Shown: one piece after another, positions 1-10,799 of the stretch
Layout: each line of letters opens with the position of its first letter
Position numbering within the stretch: position 1 is the first letter of the stretch
NCBI GenBank assembly: GCA_016178305.1
Contig: JACOTM010000012.1
Location: 1 to 64,000, forward strand
Length of the DNA stretch: 64,000 nucleotides
Origin: Flavobacteriia bacterium
GTDB lineage: Bacteria; Bacteroidota; Bacteroidia; Flavobacteriales_D; Crocinitomicaceae
Reading direction: 5' to 3'
Notes under the pieces: generated by a model
The model's input: the letters and a program-made list of their open reading frames with translations, nothing else
Database searches by the model: none
Told to the model about the DNA's origin: nothing
Translations under genes and position numbers: made by a program

Positions 1-5
1 AAGTA

Positions 6-3000
6 GTGAATGCAGATGCAGGCGTTTGTACTTATACGAAAGTAGGAGCAGGATGGAACGTAGTGGGAACAGATAATTGTTCGGCAACAACGACCTATAC
101 TTTGACAGGCGCAACTTTGGGTTCAGGTTCATCTTTGGCCGGAGTAGTGTTTAATCAAGGTGTAACAACAGTAACATGGAGTGTAACGGATGGTGTAAAT
201 CCTGCACAAACATGTAGTTATACGGTAACAGTAAATGACACACAATTACCTGTAATATCATGCGCAGCAGTAGGCAATCAATTGGTAAACACGAATGCAG
301 GCGTTTGTACTTATACGAAAGTAGGAGCAGGATGGAACGTAGTAGGCACAGATAATTGTTCCGCAACAACGACCTATACCTTGACAGGTGCAACTGTGGG
401 TTCAGGCTCATCTTTGGCCGGAGTAGTATTTAATAATGGAGTCACAACAGTAACATGGAGTGTAACGGATGGTGTAAATCCTGCACAAACATGTAGTTAT
501 ACGGTAACAGTAAATGACATAGAAAACCCAACCATAACTTGTCCATCCAACGTAGTTCAGGTATCAGACGCAGGTGTTTGTACCGCTTTAGTCAACATAG
601 GCATACCATTAACAGGAGATAATTGTTCAGTATCAAGTGTTGTAAATACATTTACAGGGACTAACAATGCAACAGGAACATATCCTTTAGGCTTAACGAA
701 TGTTACTTATACTGTAACTGATGGTAGTGGAAATACAGCTACATGTTCATTTACGGTTACAATAAATGACACAGAAAACCCAACCATAACTTGTCCTTTA
801 AATATTATTCAATCAAATGATGCGGGAGTTTGTTCAGCAATGGTCAATATTGGCATACCATTAACAGGAGATAATTGTTCAGTATCAAGTGTTGTGAATA
901 ATATTACGGGAACAAATGATGCATCTGGAATTTATAATGAAGGCTTAACGAATGTAACCTATACAGTAACGGATGGTGGTGGAAATACAGCTACATGTTC
1001 GTTTACGGTTACAATAAATGACACAGAAAATCCTATCGCAAATTGTCAAAATATTACAACTTACTTAGATAATTCAGGTAATACTTCAATCATTGCAAAT
1101 CAAGTTGATAATTTATCTACAGATAATTGTGGTATTAATACGTTAACAATTGATATTAATTCATTTACATGTGGTAATGTTGGAGCAAACGCTGTAACTT
1201 TAACAGTATTAGATATACATGGAAATCAATCTACTTGTATCTCTACAGTGACAGTAATAGACACGATTAAGCCAATTGTTACATGTTCAAATTTGGCTCA
1301 AGTAGCTGATTTAGGCTCATGTACTGCGTTAGTAAATATTGTAATTCCTAATTCGGATGCATGTGGTATTGCAACATTAACAAATACTTTTAATGGAACG
1401 GGGAATGCTACGGATAATTATCCTGTTGGTGTAACAAACGTAGATTATATTGTAACAGATGTAAATGGAAATTCACAAACATGCTCATTTACTGTAACAG
1501 TAACAGATGTAGAGAACCCAACAATCAATTGTCCTTTAGCTGGAACGAACACAATCAATTCAGATGCAGGCGTTTGTACTTATACACAAAATGGTCTTGT
1601 TTGGAATGCAACGGGATTAGATAATTGTTCAGCGGTTACTTATAATTATACATTAACAGGAGTCACTACTGCTTCAGGTTCATCTTTGATGGGACAAATT
1701 TTTAACTTAGGAAATACAACAGTGAATTGGACCGTTACAGATGGCTCTGGTAATACAGCAACGTGTTCTTACGTAATAAGTGTTATAGATGCTGAATTAC
1801 CAATAATTACTTGTCCAGCGAATATGACAGTTAATAATACAGTTGGATTCTGTTATGGACAACCAGTATTTAGCTTACCTGTTGTTTCAGATAATTGTTC
1901 GATTGTATCATTGATACAAACTTCGGGAATGATTTCTGGAGCGAATTTCCCAATAGGAACAACGACTCAATCATATACTGTGACAGATGGCTCAGGAAAT
2001 CAAGCGTCTTGTTCATATACAATTACGGTTGTAGATAATCAGATACCATCTATAATTTGCCCAGCAAATATTACAGCTTTTAGTTCTATTGGAACTTGTT
2101 CAAAAGTGGTTAATTTTGCTAATCCAATTTATAATGACAATTGTGTTGGATATGTTTTAACACATACTGCTGGATTAAATTCAGGCTCATCTTTCCCTAC
2201 AGGTGTTACAACTGAAACTTATGTAGTAACAGATGCGTCAGGAAATACAAATACATGTTCATTTACGATAACGATAAATGATGCCCAAGTACCTACAATT
2301 ACTTGTCCTTCAAATATTGTAACAGCAAATTCAAATGGACAATGTGGGGCAATAGTAAACTTTACAACACCAATTGGAATAGATAATTGTCCTGGAGCTG
2401 TAACAGCATTAACAGTAGGACTACCAACAGGTTCATTATTTCCATTAGGAACTACAACTGAAACTTATGTCGTGACAGATGCATCAGGAAATACAGCAAC
2501 TTGTTCGTTTACAATTAAAGTAAATGATACTGAATTACCACAAATAGTTTGTCCAGCAAATATTAATATTTCAAATGATTTAGGCGTTTGTGGTGCAGTA
2601 GTTAATTTTGTTTCTCCAGTTGGAACAGATAATTGTCCAGGAGCGAATACTATTGAGACAGTAGGATTACCAACAGGCTCAACATTTCCAATTGGTACAA
2701 CAACTGAAACTTTTAAAGTAACAGATGCTGTTGGGAATATTGCAACGTGTACTTTTACTATAACAGTGAATGACACTGAAAATCCAAATATCATTTGTCA
2801 AGGCGATACAACGGTACCTAATACAATTGGATTCTGTAATGCAACTGTGAATTTTCAAAATGTAGTAGTAACAGATAATTGTTCAGGTTCATTCTTTACA
2901 CAATCAACTGGCTTAGCAGATGGAGCTGTTTTTCCATTAGGAACAACAACGGAAACTTTTGTAGGTCATGATATTCATGGAAATACAGCTACTTGTACAT

Positions 3001-6000
3001 TTAATGTTACAGTAATTGATACAGAATTACCAGTAATCAATTGTCCTTCGAATGTAATTCAAAATAATGATCCAGGTTTGTGTAGTGCAATAGTTAATTA
3101 TTTAGCACCAGTCGGTACAGATAATTGTATTATCGCTAATACAAGTCAAATTGCAGGTCAAGCATCAAATACTTCATTTAATGTAGGAACAACTATCAAT
3201 ACTTATCAAGTTATGGATGGCGCAGGTAACATCAATACTTGTTCATTTACAGTTCAAATTAATGATGTGCAACCACCTGTAATCAGTTGTCCTGCAGATA
3301 CAACAATTTTCAATGTTCCATCACAATGTTATGCAGATATTAACTATGCTGCGCCTACAGCAGTTGATAATTGTGGGATTAGTTCGATTGTTATGACAAT
3401 AGGTTTAGCTAGTGGTTCAATGTTTCCATTAGATACAACATTAGTAACATTTGTTGCAACTGATGTAAATGGATTAACAGCGCAATGTACTTTTAATGTA
3501 TATGCAGTTGACACTGAGATACCTGTAATTGCCTGTCCAAGTGATATTTTAGATGTAGTAATTGCTGGAACTTGTGGAAATGTTGCTACATTTATTACCC
3601 CTTCACCAACTGATAACTGTAGCATTGTATCATTGGTGTTAACAGGTTTACCTAGTGGATCTACTTTCCCAGCAGGTATTACAACTGAAACATATACGGT
3701 TACGGATGCAAGTGGGAATGTAAATACATGTTCATTTAATGTAAATATCATTGATAATGAATTGCCAACTATAAATTGTCCAAATGGACCTAATGGGCAC
3801 CATGAAATCGTTTCTACGAATAATTTATGTACTTATATTCATGCAGGTACAGCATGGGATGCAATAGGAACAGACAATTGCTCAGTAAATTATGAATATG
3901 TTTTAACTTATAATTTGGTAGATGATACAATTGTTTCAAACACTTTGGATTCACAGATTTTTCAATTAGGAACAACATTGGTAACTTGGTCTGTTACTGA
4001 TCCAGCTGGAAATCAAGCTTTCTGTTGGTTTAATGTAGATGTAATGGATAATGAATTACCAGTTGCAATTTGTCCAAATGACACTACTATTAATAATGAT
4101 TTAACAATGTGTTCAGCAGTATTTAATTATCCTTATCCGACAATAACGGATAATTGTTCTGTAGTTGACACGTTATTTACTGGTTTGGTATCAGGTTCAG
4201 TTTTCCCATTAGGAACTTCAACACAAACATTTGATGTAACTGATGGATCTGGTAATGTTGGAACATGTTCTTTCGATGTAACAGTAATTGATGCGGAATT
4301 ACCAATAATTAATTGTCAAGCTGATACAACGATTTATAGTGATATTAATAGTTGTTCAACATCCTTTACATATACTTTGCCAGTTAATACAGATAATTGT
4401 CCTGGACAAATATTAATAATGAATTCAGGATTAGTAAGTGGGTCTCTTTTCCCTGTTGGTACAACTACCAATGTATTCACAGTAACAGATGGAGGAGGAA
4501 ATACAGCAACGTGTCAATTTAATGTAATAGTTTTAGATACAGTATCTCCTTCTATAATTTGTCCTTCAGATATTTCAGATGTTGTAGATCCAGGAACTTG
4601 TGTAAAAACAAATTTAGCTTTCCCAATGCCATTGACAAATGATAATTGTAGTGTATCTTCTGTTTTATTAACAGCAGGATTACCAAGTGGATCTGATTTC
4701 CCTGCAGGTAGTTATGTACAAACATATACCGTAACAGATGCAAGTGGAAATACGAATACATGTTCATTTAATATTGTGATTATAGATAATCAAATTCCTG
4801 TAATTGCATGTGCAGGCATAGTAGGAACGCTTACTGTTCCGACAAATACGTTATGTACATATTTACAAAGTGGAACCGTTTGGGATGCAACAGCAACAGA
4901 TAATTGTACAACAACGATTGGATATACATTAACTGGTGTTACAACAGGAACAGGAACATCTTTACAAAATGTTGTATTTAACACAGGGAATACCCAAGTA
5001 GATTGGTTAGTTACAGATGTTTCAGGAAATATTGATCAATGTTCTTATATTATTAATGTTATAGATACAATTACGCCGACTATTACTTGTCCAGTAAATG
5101 GAACACAGATTGTTTCAACAAATGTAGGTTGTACTTATGTTGAATTAACAACAGCATGGAATGCAATTGCTGTAGATAATTGTTCTTTGACAACAACTTA
5201 TACTTTGAGTGGCGCAACTACTGGAACAGGAACAAATTTACAAGATAGTGTCTTCCTCCCTGGAAATACCCTTGTAAATTGGGTGGCAGTTGATGCTTCT
5301 GGTAATACTAGTTCTTGTTCATTCAATGTACAAATAGATGATAGTATTGCGCCTACAATAGTTTGTAATACTTTGGGTACATTAACTGTAAATACAGACC
5401 CTACCTTCTGTAGATATGAAAACTTAGATCCATTGTTAAATGCAACGGCAACAGACAATTGCTCTATAATAAGCTTAGTAGCAACATTGTCTGGATCAAC
5501 GATAGATGTGACAACAGATTTAATGAATGAAATGTTCCAAAAAGGAAATACATTAGTAACTTGGACAGCAACAGACGGTGTTGGAAATACTTCAAGTTGT
5601 TCGTTTAATGTGAATGTGATTGACAATGAAACACCTGTAATTACTTGTAATTATGTGGATACTTTAAATGTTTTTGTTGATGCTACATTATGTAACAATA
5701 CCAATACAAATGTATTATTAGATCCAACGATTACTGATAACTGTTTTGCTAATGGAGTATATACTTTAACAGGAGTTACAACAGGAACAGGAGCAACATT
5801 GATGAATGTGATATTTAATCATGGAGTAACAAGAATTGATTGGGTTGCTACAGATAGTTCAGGAAATTCATCAACTTGTGCTTTTTATGTGAATGTAATT
5901 GATAATGAAGCGCCAATAGTTTTACCAGTTTTAGCGCCAATTTCATTTGAATGTACGGTTATTCCTCCTTCAGTTATTGATAATTGTGATAACGTAATTA

Positions 6001-7379
6001 CAGGGACAACTACAACTGTATTTACGCAAGGGGTGTTCAATGTTACATGGACGTTTGTTGATTTATCTGGAAATACTTCAACAGCAACGCAAGTAGTAAC
6101 GGTTGATGATATTACAGCACCAGTAACACCAATATTAGCAGATATATTAGCTGAATGTTCTGCAACAGCTAGTGCTCCAGATGCTCTTGATAATTGTATC
6201 GGTAACGTAACAGGGACAACATTAGACCCAATTACATATACTACACAAGGAACACATGTAATTACTTGGTCTTTTGATGATGGAAATGGAAATATTTCTA
6301 CAACAACTCAAAACATCATTATTAATGACATTACGGCGCCATCAATTACAGCACCAATTGATGTTCAAATAATGCCAAATAATAATGGTTGTACAGCAAT
6401 AAATGTTGATTTAGGAACACCAATTTTTACAGATAACTGTACAGTTGATACTGTTTATAATGATGGTCTTGTTACTTATCCACAAGGAAATACAACAGTA
6501 ACATGGACTGTTATTGATGAAAATGGTAATCAAACAACAACAACACAAGTTGTAACAGTGTTACCTATAACTTCTACAATTACACCTGCACCTGTATGTG
6601 ATTCTTATACTGCACCTGACAATGCTGTTTATACAACAAGCGGTGTTTATACAGCAGTTATTCCAAGTGTATATGGATGTGATAGTACAATTACAATTAA
6701 TTTAACAGTGAATCATTCAACAACAAGTATTGATTCAATTAGGGCTTGTGAAACATATACTTCACCAAGTGGGTTATATACATGGATCAATTCAGGAACA
6801 TATATGGATACGATTCAAAATGTGGCTGGATGTGATAGTATAATGACAATTGTATTAACGATTGATCGAATGCCTTCAACCAATATTGTTACATTAACAA
6901 ATAATCAATTGTTTACTGCTTTAGCAGATACAGTAGAATATCAATGGATAAATTGTGACAATGGATTTAGTTGGGAGAATGCAATACAACAAACATTTAC
7001 ACCAGAACATAGCGGTAATTATGCAGTAATTTTAACAAATCATACCTGCGTAGATACTTCATTATGTATGCCAATCGGATTAGAGTTGATTATACCTCAA
7101 GTAATATCTCCAAATGGAGATGGTATCAATGATAAATTAGTAATAAATGGTATTCATGATTATCCAAATAATGTATTAAAAATCTTCAATAGATGGGGTA
7201 ATTTAGTTTACGAATCAAGTAATTATCAAAATGATTGGGATGGTAAAAATATTGAAACATTTACTATTGGAGGTACAGATTTACCAGTTGGAACGTATTT
7301 CTATGTACTTGATTTAGGGAAAGAAGGAAATACTCCAGAACAAAACATAATTAAAGGATACGTTTATTTAACTAAATAA
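6..7379 (+). CDS. Giant secreted HYR-domain repeat protein with C-terminal type B T9SS sorting domain (gliding motility-associated CTD); 5' end beyond window
   Basis: Open reading frame runs in from the window edge. About 26 repeats of roughly 80-95 aa with the pattern (I/V)xCP...GxC...DNC...(A/T)TCSFxVxVxD. C-terminus PQVISPNGDGINDKLVINGIHDYPNNVLKIFNRWGNLVYESSNYQNDWDGK is a typical type B CTD. Confidence 0.93.
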   Translation: MNADAGVCTYTKVGAGWNVVGTDNCSATTTYTLTGATLGSGSSLAGVVFNQGVTTVTWSVTDGVNPAQTCSYTVTVNDTQLPVISCAAVGNQLVNTNAGVCTYTKVGAGWNVVGTDNCSATTTYTLTGATVGSGSSLAGVVFNNGVTTVTWSVTDGVNPAQTCSYTVTVNDIENPTITCPSNVVQVSDAGVCTALVNIGIPLTGDNCSVSSVVNTFTGTNNATGTYPLGLTNVTYTVTDGSGNTATCSFTVTINDTENPTITCPLNIIQSNDAGVCSAMVNIGIPLTGDNCSVSSVVNNITGTNDASGIYNEGLTNVTYTVTDGGGNTATCSFTVTINDTENPIANCQNITTYLDNSGNTSIIANQVDNLSTDNCGINTLTIDINSFTCGNVGANAVTLTVLDIHGNQSTCISTVTVIDTIKPIVTCSNLAQVADLGSCTALVNIVIPNSDACGIATLTNTFNGTGNATDNYPVGVTNVDYIVTDVNGNSQTCSFTVTVTDVENPTINCPLAGTNTINSDAGVCTYTQNGLVWNATGLDNCSAVTYNYTLTGVTTASGSSLMGQIFNLGNTTVNWTVTDGSGNTATCSYVISVIDAELPIITCPANMTVNNTVGFCYGQPVFSLPVVSDNCSIVSLIQTSGMISGANFPIGTTTQSYTVTDGSGNQASCSYTITVVDNQIPSIICPANITAFSSIGTCSKVVNFANPIYNDNCVGYVLTHTAGLNSGSSFPTGVTTETYVVTDASGNTNTCSFTITINDAQVPTITCPSNIVTANSNGQCGAIVNFTTPIGIDNCPGAVTALTVGLPTGSLFPLGTTTETYVVTDASGNTATCSFTIKVNDTELPQIVCPANINISNDLGVCGAVVNFVSPVGTDNCPGANTIETVGLPTGSTFPIGTTTETFKVTDAVGNIATCTFTITVNDTENPNIICQGDTTVPNTIGFCNATVNFQNVVVTDNCSGSFFTQSTGLADGAVFPLGTTTETFVGHDIHGNTATCTFNVTVIDTELPVINCPSNVIQNNDPGLCSAIVNYLAPVGTDNCIIANTSQIAGQASNTSFNVGTTINTYQVMDGAGNINTCSFTVQINDVQPPVISCPADTTIFNVPSQCYADINYAAPTAVDNCGISSIVMTIGLASGSMFPLDTTLVTFVATDVNGLTAQCTFNVYAVDTEIPVIACPSDILDVVIAGTCGNVATFITPSPTDNCSIVSLVLTGLPSGSTFPAGITTETYTVTDASGNVNTCSFNVNIIDNELPTINCPNGPNGHHEIVSTNNLCTYIHAGTAWDAIGTDNCSVNYEYVLTYNLVDDTIVSNTLDSQIFQLGTTLVTWSVTDPAGNQAFCWFNVDVMDNELPVAICPNDTTINNDLTMCSAVFNYPYPTITDNCSVVDTLFTGLVSGSVFPLGTSTQTFDVTDGSGNVGTCSFDVTVIDAELPIINCQADTTIYSDINSCSTSFTYTLPVNTDNCPGQILIMNSGLVSGSLFPVGTTTNVFTVTDGGGNTATCQFNVIVLDTVSPSIICPSDISDVVDPGTCVKTNLAFPMPLTNDNCSVSSVLLTAGLPSGSDFPAGSYVQTYTVTDASGNTNTCSFNIVIIDNQIPVIACAGIVGTLTVPTNTLCTYLQSGTVWDATATDNCTTTIGYTLTGVTTGTGTSLQNVVFNTGNTQVDWLVTDVSGNIDQCSYIINVIDTITPTITCPVNGTQIVSTNVGCTYVELTTAWNAIAVDNCSLTTTYTLSGATTGTGTNLQDSVFLPGNTLVNWVAVDASGNTSSCSFNVQIDDSIAPTIVCNTLGTLTVNTDPTFCRYENLDPLLNATATDNCSIISLVATLSGSTIDVTTDLMNEMFQKGNTLVTWTATDGVGNTSSCSFNVNVIDNETPVITCNYVDTLNVFVDATLCNNTNTNVLLDPTITDNCFANGVYTLTGVTTGTGATLMNVIFNHGVTRIDWVATDSSGNSSTCAFYVNVIDNEAPIVLPVLAPISFECTVIPPSVIDNCDNVITGTTTTVFTQGVFNVTWTFVDLSGNTSTATQVVTVDDITAPVTPILADILAECSATASAPDALDNCIGNVTGTTLDPITYTTQGTHVITWSFDDGNGNISTTTQNIIINDITAPSITAPIDVQIMPNNNGCTAINVDLGTPIFTDNCTVDTVYNDGLVTYPQGNTTVTWTVIDENGNQTTTTQVVTVLPITSTITPAPVCDSYTAPDNAVYTTSGVYTAVIPSVYGCDSTITINLTVNHSTTSIDSIRACETYTSPSGLYTWINSGTYMDTIQNVAGCDSIMTIVLTIDRMPSTNIVTLTNNQLFTALADTVEYQWINCDNGFSWENAIQQTFTPEHSGNYAVILTNHTCVDTSLCMPIGLELIIPQVISPNGDGINDKLVINGIHDYPNNVLKIFNRWGNLVYESSNYQNDWDGKNIETFTIGGTDLPVGTYFYVLDLGKEGNTPEQNIIKGYVYLTK
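18..575 (+). repeat. Near-identical tandem repeat, 279-bp (93-aa) period, within the HYR protein gene
   Basis: gcaggcgtttgtacttatacgaaagtaggagcaggatggaacgtagt recurs at 18 and 297; the following sequence is almost identical through tgtagttatacggtaacagtaaatgaca. Confidence 0.9.
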
Positions 7380-7385
7380 TATTTG

Positions 7386-7414
7386 GTCAGCCTTTCTTTG
7401 GAAAGGTTGACTTT
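7386..7414 (+). terminator. Terminator-like hairpin between adhesin and porP/sprF-like gene (weak U tract)
   Basis: GTCAGCCTTTC-TTTG-GAAAGGTTGAC, 11-bp stem with one G.U pair, followed by TTTAAAA. Confidence 0.5.
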
Positions 7415-7427
7415 AAAACTTAAGGAT

Positions 7428-8348
7428 ATGAAAAAGATAATTACATGTTTAGTAATCGTTCTGAATTTAACGATTCTTAATGCTCAACAAGATGCCATGT
7501 ACACGCATTATTCATTCAATATGTTGACTGTAAATCCTGGTTATGCAGGAAGTAGAGATGCCATGACCTTGACAGCTTTACATAGATCACAATGGGTTGG
7601 TTTTGAAGGAGCACCGGTTACGGAATCATTTACCATTCATGCACCAATTTTTAAAACTAAAATGGGTATAGGTTTATCGGCTTTAAATGATAAAATAGGA
7701 CCTGTAAATAATTCATCTATTTATGCTAGTTATAGCTATAAATTAAAATTTAAAACAGCGGGGCAATTAGCTTTAGGTGTAAATGGAGGTATTAATGTTT
7801 TACAAACGAATTTAACAAATCTAATTGCAACAAATACAAATGATCCTACAATTGCGAATAACACGCGAAATTATTTATCTAAAAATTTCGGTTTTGGAGC
7901 ATATTATACTTATTCGAAATATTTTGTAGGCTTATCTATTCCTAAATTAATTAAAAATAAAATAGATCCAACGGCTTTATCTGACTACAATACGGAGAGA
8001 AGACATGTTTATTTATCAGCAGGAGCTGTTTTAAAAATAAATAATAATTTAAGCCTTAGACCTACAACCTTAATTAAATTTACACAAGCAGCACCAATTC
8101 AAACGGATTTAACAGCAATGTTTATTATTCAAAATACGATCGAAATAGGCGGAATGTTCCGAACAGGTGATGCTTTTGGTTTATTACTAGGATATAATTT
8201 ACCTAATCACATGAGAATTGGATATTCGTTTGATTGGTCTTATGGTGTTCAAACAGCAAGAGTAAATGCGGGCAGTCATGAATTAATGATTCGCTATGAT
8301 TTCATTAACAAAGCAAGAAAACGAATCGTTTCGCCGAGATATTTTTAA
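7428..8348 (+). CDS. PorP/SprF family type IX secretion system membrane protein
   Basis: MKKIITCLVIVLNLTILNAQQDAMYTHYSFNMLTVNPGYAGSRDAMTLTALHRSQWVGFEGAP is the PorP/SprF signature. The ATG at 7428 is preferred over the ORF-track start at 7383, which lies in a hairpin. Confidence 0.93.
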   Translation: MKKIITCLVIVLNLTILNAQQDAMYTHYSFNMLTVNPGYAGSRDAMTLTALHRSQWVGFEGAPVTESFTIHAPIFKTKMGIGLSALNDKIGPVNNSSIYASYSYKLKFKTAGQLALGVNGGINVLQTNLTNLIATNTNDPTIANNTRNYLSKNFGFGAYYTYSKYFVGLSIPKLIKNKIDPTALSDYNTERRHVYLSAGAVLKINNNLSLRPTTLIKFTQAAPIQTDLTAMFIIQNTIEIGGMFRTGDAFGLLLGYNLPNHMRIGYSFDWSYGVQTARVNAGSHELMIRYDFINKARKRIVSPRYF

Positions 8349-8366
8349 TTTTCAAAATCAAATAAC

Positions 8367-10367
8367 ATGAAAAATTCTATATTATTAATTTTATGCTTTT
8401 TTACTGCTATTGGTTTTGGTCAAGTACAGAAATCAAAAAATGAATTAAAAGGAGACAAATTATATTTTGTTTTTGCTTTTCACGAGGCCATATCGAAGTA
8501 TGAAAAAACAGAATTGAAAGATACATTAACTTCTGAAGGAATTAGAAAATTAGCAGATTCGTATTTAAAAATCAATGAATTTGTAAAAAGTGAAGCAAAA
8601 TACGCTGAATTAGTAAAAAAACCAGAAGCAACAGCAAATGACTATTACGCGTATGCGAATGTGTTAAAAATGAATGGGAAATATACAGAATCTGAAAAAT
8701 GGATGAAAGCATATTTTGATAAAGCTCCTACAGAAATTAGATCAAAAATCAATCAATTACTGTTAGATAAAGTTGAAAAATTGAAAGTTGATAAAGGCTA
8801 TTTTAACATTAAAGAATTACCTATAAATACTGATGGACAAGAATTTGCTCCTTTTTATTATGGCGAACAATTGATTTATTCTGCTAATGCTATAAGACAT
8901 GATGGTATTATTATTAAAAATTATATCTGGAATAATACTGCATTTTTAGATTTGTTTATTTATGACCCTCTAAATACGGATTCTATTGTACCAAAAATAG
9001 AATTCAAAGAGAAATTTAATAAAAAATTTCATGAAGGGGTTGTTTCTTTTAGCGCAGATTTGAAAAAAATGTATTTTACAGCAAATAATTATGAGAAAAA
9101 AGCATTAGATGGTTCTTACAATTTAGAAATTTATTGGACTGAAATAAAAGAAGATGGAGAATGGGGTGAACCTGTTCCATTTGAATATAATAATCCAGAA
9201 TATTCGGTTGGACATCCTTATTTAACTAAAGATGGGAAAACATTATATTTTTCAAGCAATATGCCTGGAGGTGTTGGTGGAACAGATATTTATAAATGTA
9301 CTTGGACTAAGGATGGAATTTGGAGTCAACCGGTTAATTTAGGTCAACATATCAATACGGAAGGAGACGAATTATTCCCTTTTTTCCATGATGAAAAACA
9401 AATATTGTTCTTTTCTTCTAATGGGCAATATGGCTTAGGAGGTTTAGATATTTATGCAACAGCTTTAAAAGATGGAGTTTTTGGAAAAGTAAATAATTTT
9501 GGAGCACCATTAAATTCCCAATACGATGACTTTGGAATTGTTATAGATGATAAAATGTCTAAAGGTTATTTTTCTTCAAATCGAATTTCAGGAAAAGGAA
9601 ATGATGATATTTATGGACTTGAAATTTTAAAAGAATTAAAACCAGAAGAGTTTGTTTTAGAAAAAATAATTAATGGAGTTGTTAAAAATATTGATGGCAA
9701 ACCTGTTCCAAATGCCAAAGTTGAATTATTCGATGAAAAAGGGAATCTTGTTAAAACGGTAATCGCAAAAACGGATGGAAAATTTGATTTCAAAGCTCTT
9801 GAAAATCATGATTATACCTTAATATCAAGTAAAGATTATTATATTAATGACACTTCTAAAATTTCGACAGTATCTGAAGATTTAGCTGTAAATACAACGA
9901 TTACATTGGAAGTAAAAGAAGAGATAGTAATTGTTGATAATGTTGCATTTATTAAAGTACAAACTATTTATTTTGATGTCAACAGCTCTGAATTAAGAGA
10001 GGATACAAAAGATAAATTGGCGAATGTAATTAAAATAATGAATGAAAATCCGTCGATGTCTGTAGAGCTTGGATCTCATACTGATTGCCGTGGAACTGAA
10101 AAATACAACATGAAGTTATCACAGGAAAGAGCGTTAAAATCAGCTGAATTTATTCGTCAATATATTTCGAACCCTGAACGAATTCATGGTGTTGGATATG
10201 GTGAAAGCCAATTGGTTAATAATTGTCCTTGCGAGAAAAAGGTGCTTTCAACTTGTTCAGAAGAAGAGCATCAAGCGAATCGTAGAACGGAATTCAAAAT
10301 TATTAATAAAACCACGATGGACATTACTGCTCCTCAAGAAACTCCTATTTTGAATGAAGGAAACTAA
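8367..10367 (+). CDS. OmpA family protein with TPR-like N-terminus and PD40 repeats (PorE-like)
   Basis: Signal peptide, PD40-like repeats (KTLYFSSNMPGGVGGTDIYKC; LFFSSNGQYGLGGLDIYAT), carboxypeptidase regulatory-like segment, and OmpA peptidoglycan-binding domain (VELGSHTDCRGTEKYNMKLSQERALKSAEFI). Confidence 0.9.
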   Translation: MKNSILLILCFFTAIGFGQVQKSKNELKGDKLYFVFAFHEAISKYEKTELKDTLTSEGIRKLADSYLKINEFVKSEAKYAELVKKPEATANDYYAYANVLKMNGKYTESEKWMKAYFDKAPTEIRSKINQLLLDKVEKLKVDKGYFNIKELPINTDGQEFAPFYYGEQLIYSANAIRHDGIIIKNYIWNNTAFLDLFIYDPLNTDSIVPKIEFKEKFNKKFHEGVVSFSADLKKMYFTANNYEKKALDGSYNLEIYWTEIKEDGEWGEPVPFEYNNPEYSVGHPYLTKDGKTLYFSSNMPGGVGGTDIYKCTWTKDGIWSQPVNLGQHINTEGDELFPFFHDEKQILFFSSNGQYGLGGLDIYATALKDGVFGKVNNFGAPLNSQYDDFGIVIDDKMSKGYFSSNRISGKGNDDIYGLEILKELKPEEFVLEKIINGVVKNIDGKPVPNAKVELFDEKGNLVKTVIAKTDGKFDFKALENHDYTLISSKDYYINDTSKISTVSEDLAVNTTITLEVKEEIVIVDNVAFIKVQTIYFDVNSSELREDTKDKLANVIKIMNENPSMSVELGSHTDCRGTEKYNMKLSQERALKSAEFIRQYISNPERIHGVGYGESQLVNNCPCEKKVLSTCSEEEHQANRRTEFKIINKTTMDITAPQETPILNEGN

Positions 10368-10387
10368 AACAATATAATTTATAAAGG

Positions 10388-10420
10388 AATAAGGGGTTTT
10401 TTTGAATCCCTTATTTTTTT
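10388..10420. terminator. Bidirectional terminator between convergent genes
   Basis: AATAAGGG...CCCTTATT stem followed by a T run; lies between the + CDS ending 10367 and the - CDS ending 10411. Confidence 0.75.
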
Positions 10421-10794
10421 GAATTGTATTTTACAAAGATGTTTATCCACATGGACCGACCAAATCGCATTATTAATGGCTGGAGAATAAACATAACTGT
10501 AGAAAGCAAGATAAAAAACGGCAACAATCCCAGTTCCATATACAAATAAAAATAGGCTGTGATGGCAATTACAAGAACTGCAACAATCGGATAACTCGTC
10601 CATAATGAACCTAAATAGAATCCAGGTTCAATTTCATAATCTTGTTTACAATTCGGACATTCTTTAGGCATATCCAAACTTTTTAAAAAAACATAAGGAC
10701 TTTTCTGAATAAATAAATCCCCTTCTTGGCAATTTGGACATTTCCAGTAAAGAATGCTGTACAGTTTATTACCTTTTTGAAGTGGATTATTCAT
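10411..10794 (-). CDS. DUF983 family protein
   Basis: N-terminal zinc-ribbon motif (CPNCQEGDLF...CPNCKQDYEIEPGFYLGSLWTSYPI) plus two hydrophobic segments. Confidence 0.8.
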   Translation of the reverse strand: MNNPLQKGNKLYSILYWKCPNCQEGDLFIQKSPYVFLKSLDMPKECPNCKQDYEIEPGFYLGSLWTSYPIVAVLVIAITAYFYLYMELGLLPFFILLSTVMFILQPLIMRFGRSMWINIFVKYNSKK

Positions 10795-10799
10795 CTTTC

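Noticed and set aside
151-5626. Antisense ORFs within the HYR adhesin gene (151-411, 2465-2794, 3344-3751, 4790-4984, 5198-5626) and a sense-strand alternate frame (4552-4767)
   Set aside because: They arise from the repetitive, stop-poor composition of the long gene. Translations are low-complexity and have no recognisable family.
7383-7427. ORF-track start of the PorP/SprF-like gene
   Set aside because: The 15 extra codons lie in a hairpin/terminator-like intergenic stretch; ATG 7428 gives a normal signal peptide.
10379-10603. Antisense/overlapping 74-aa ORF at the DUF983 gene
   Set aside because: Overlaps the well-supported DUF983 gene in another frame and has no recognisable motif.
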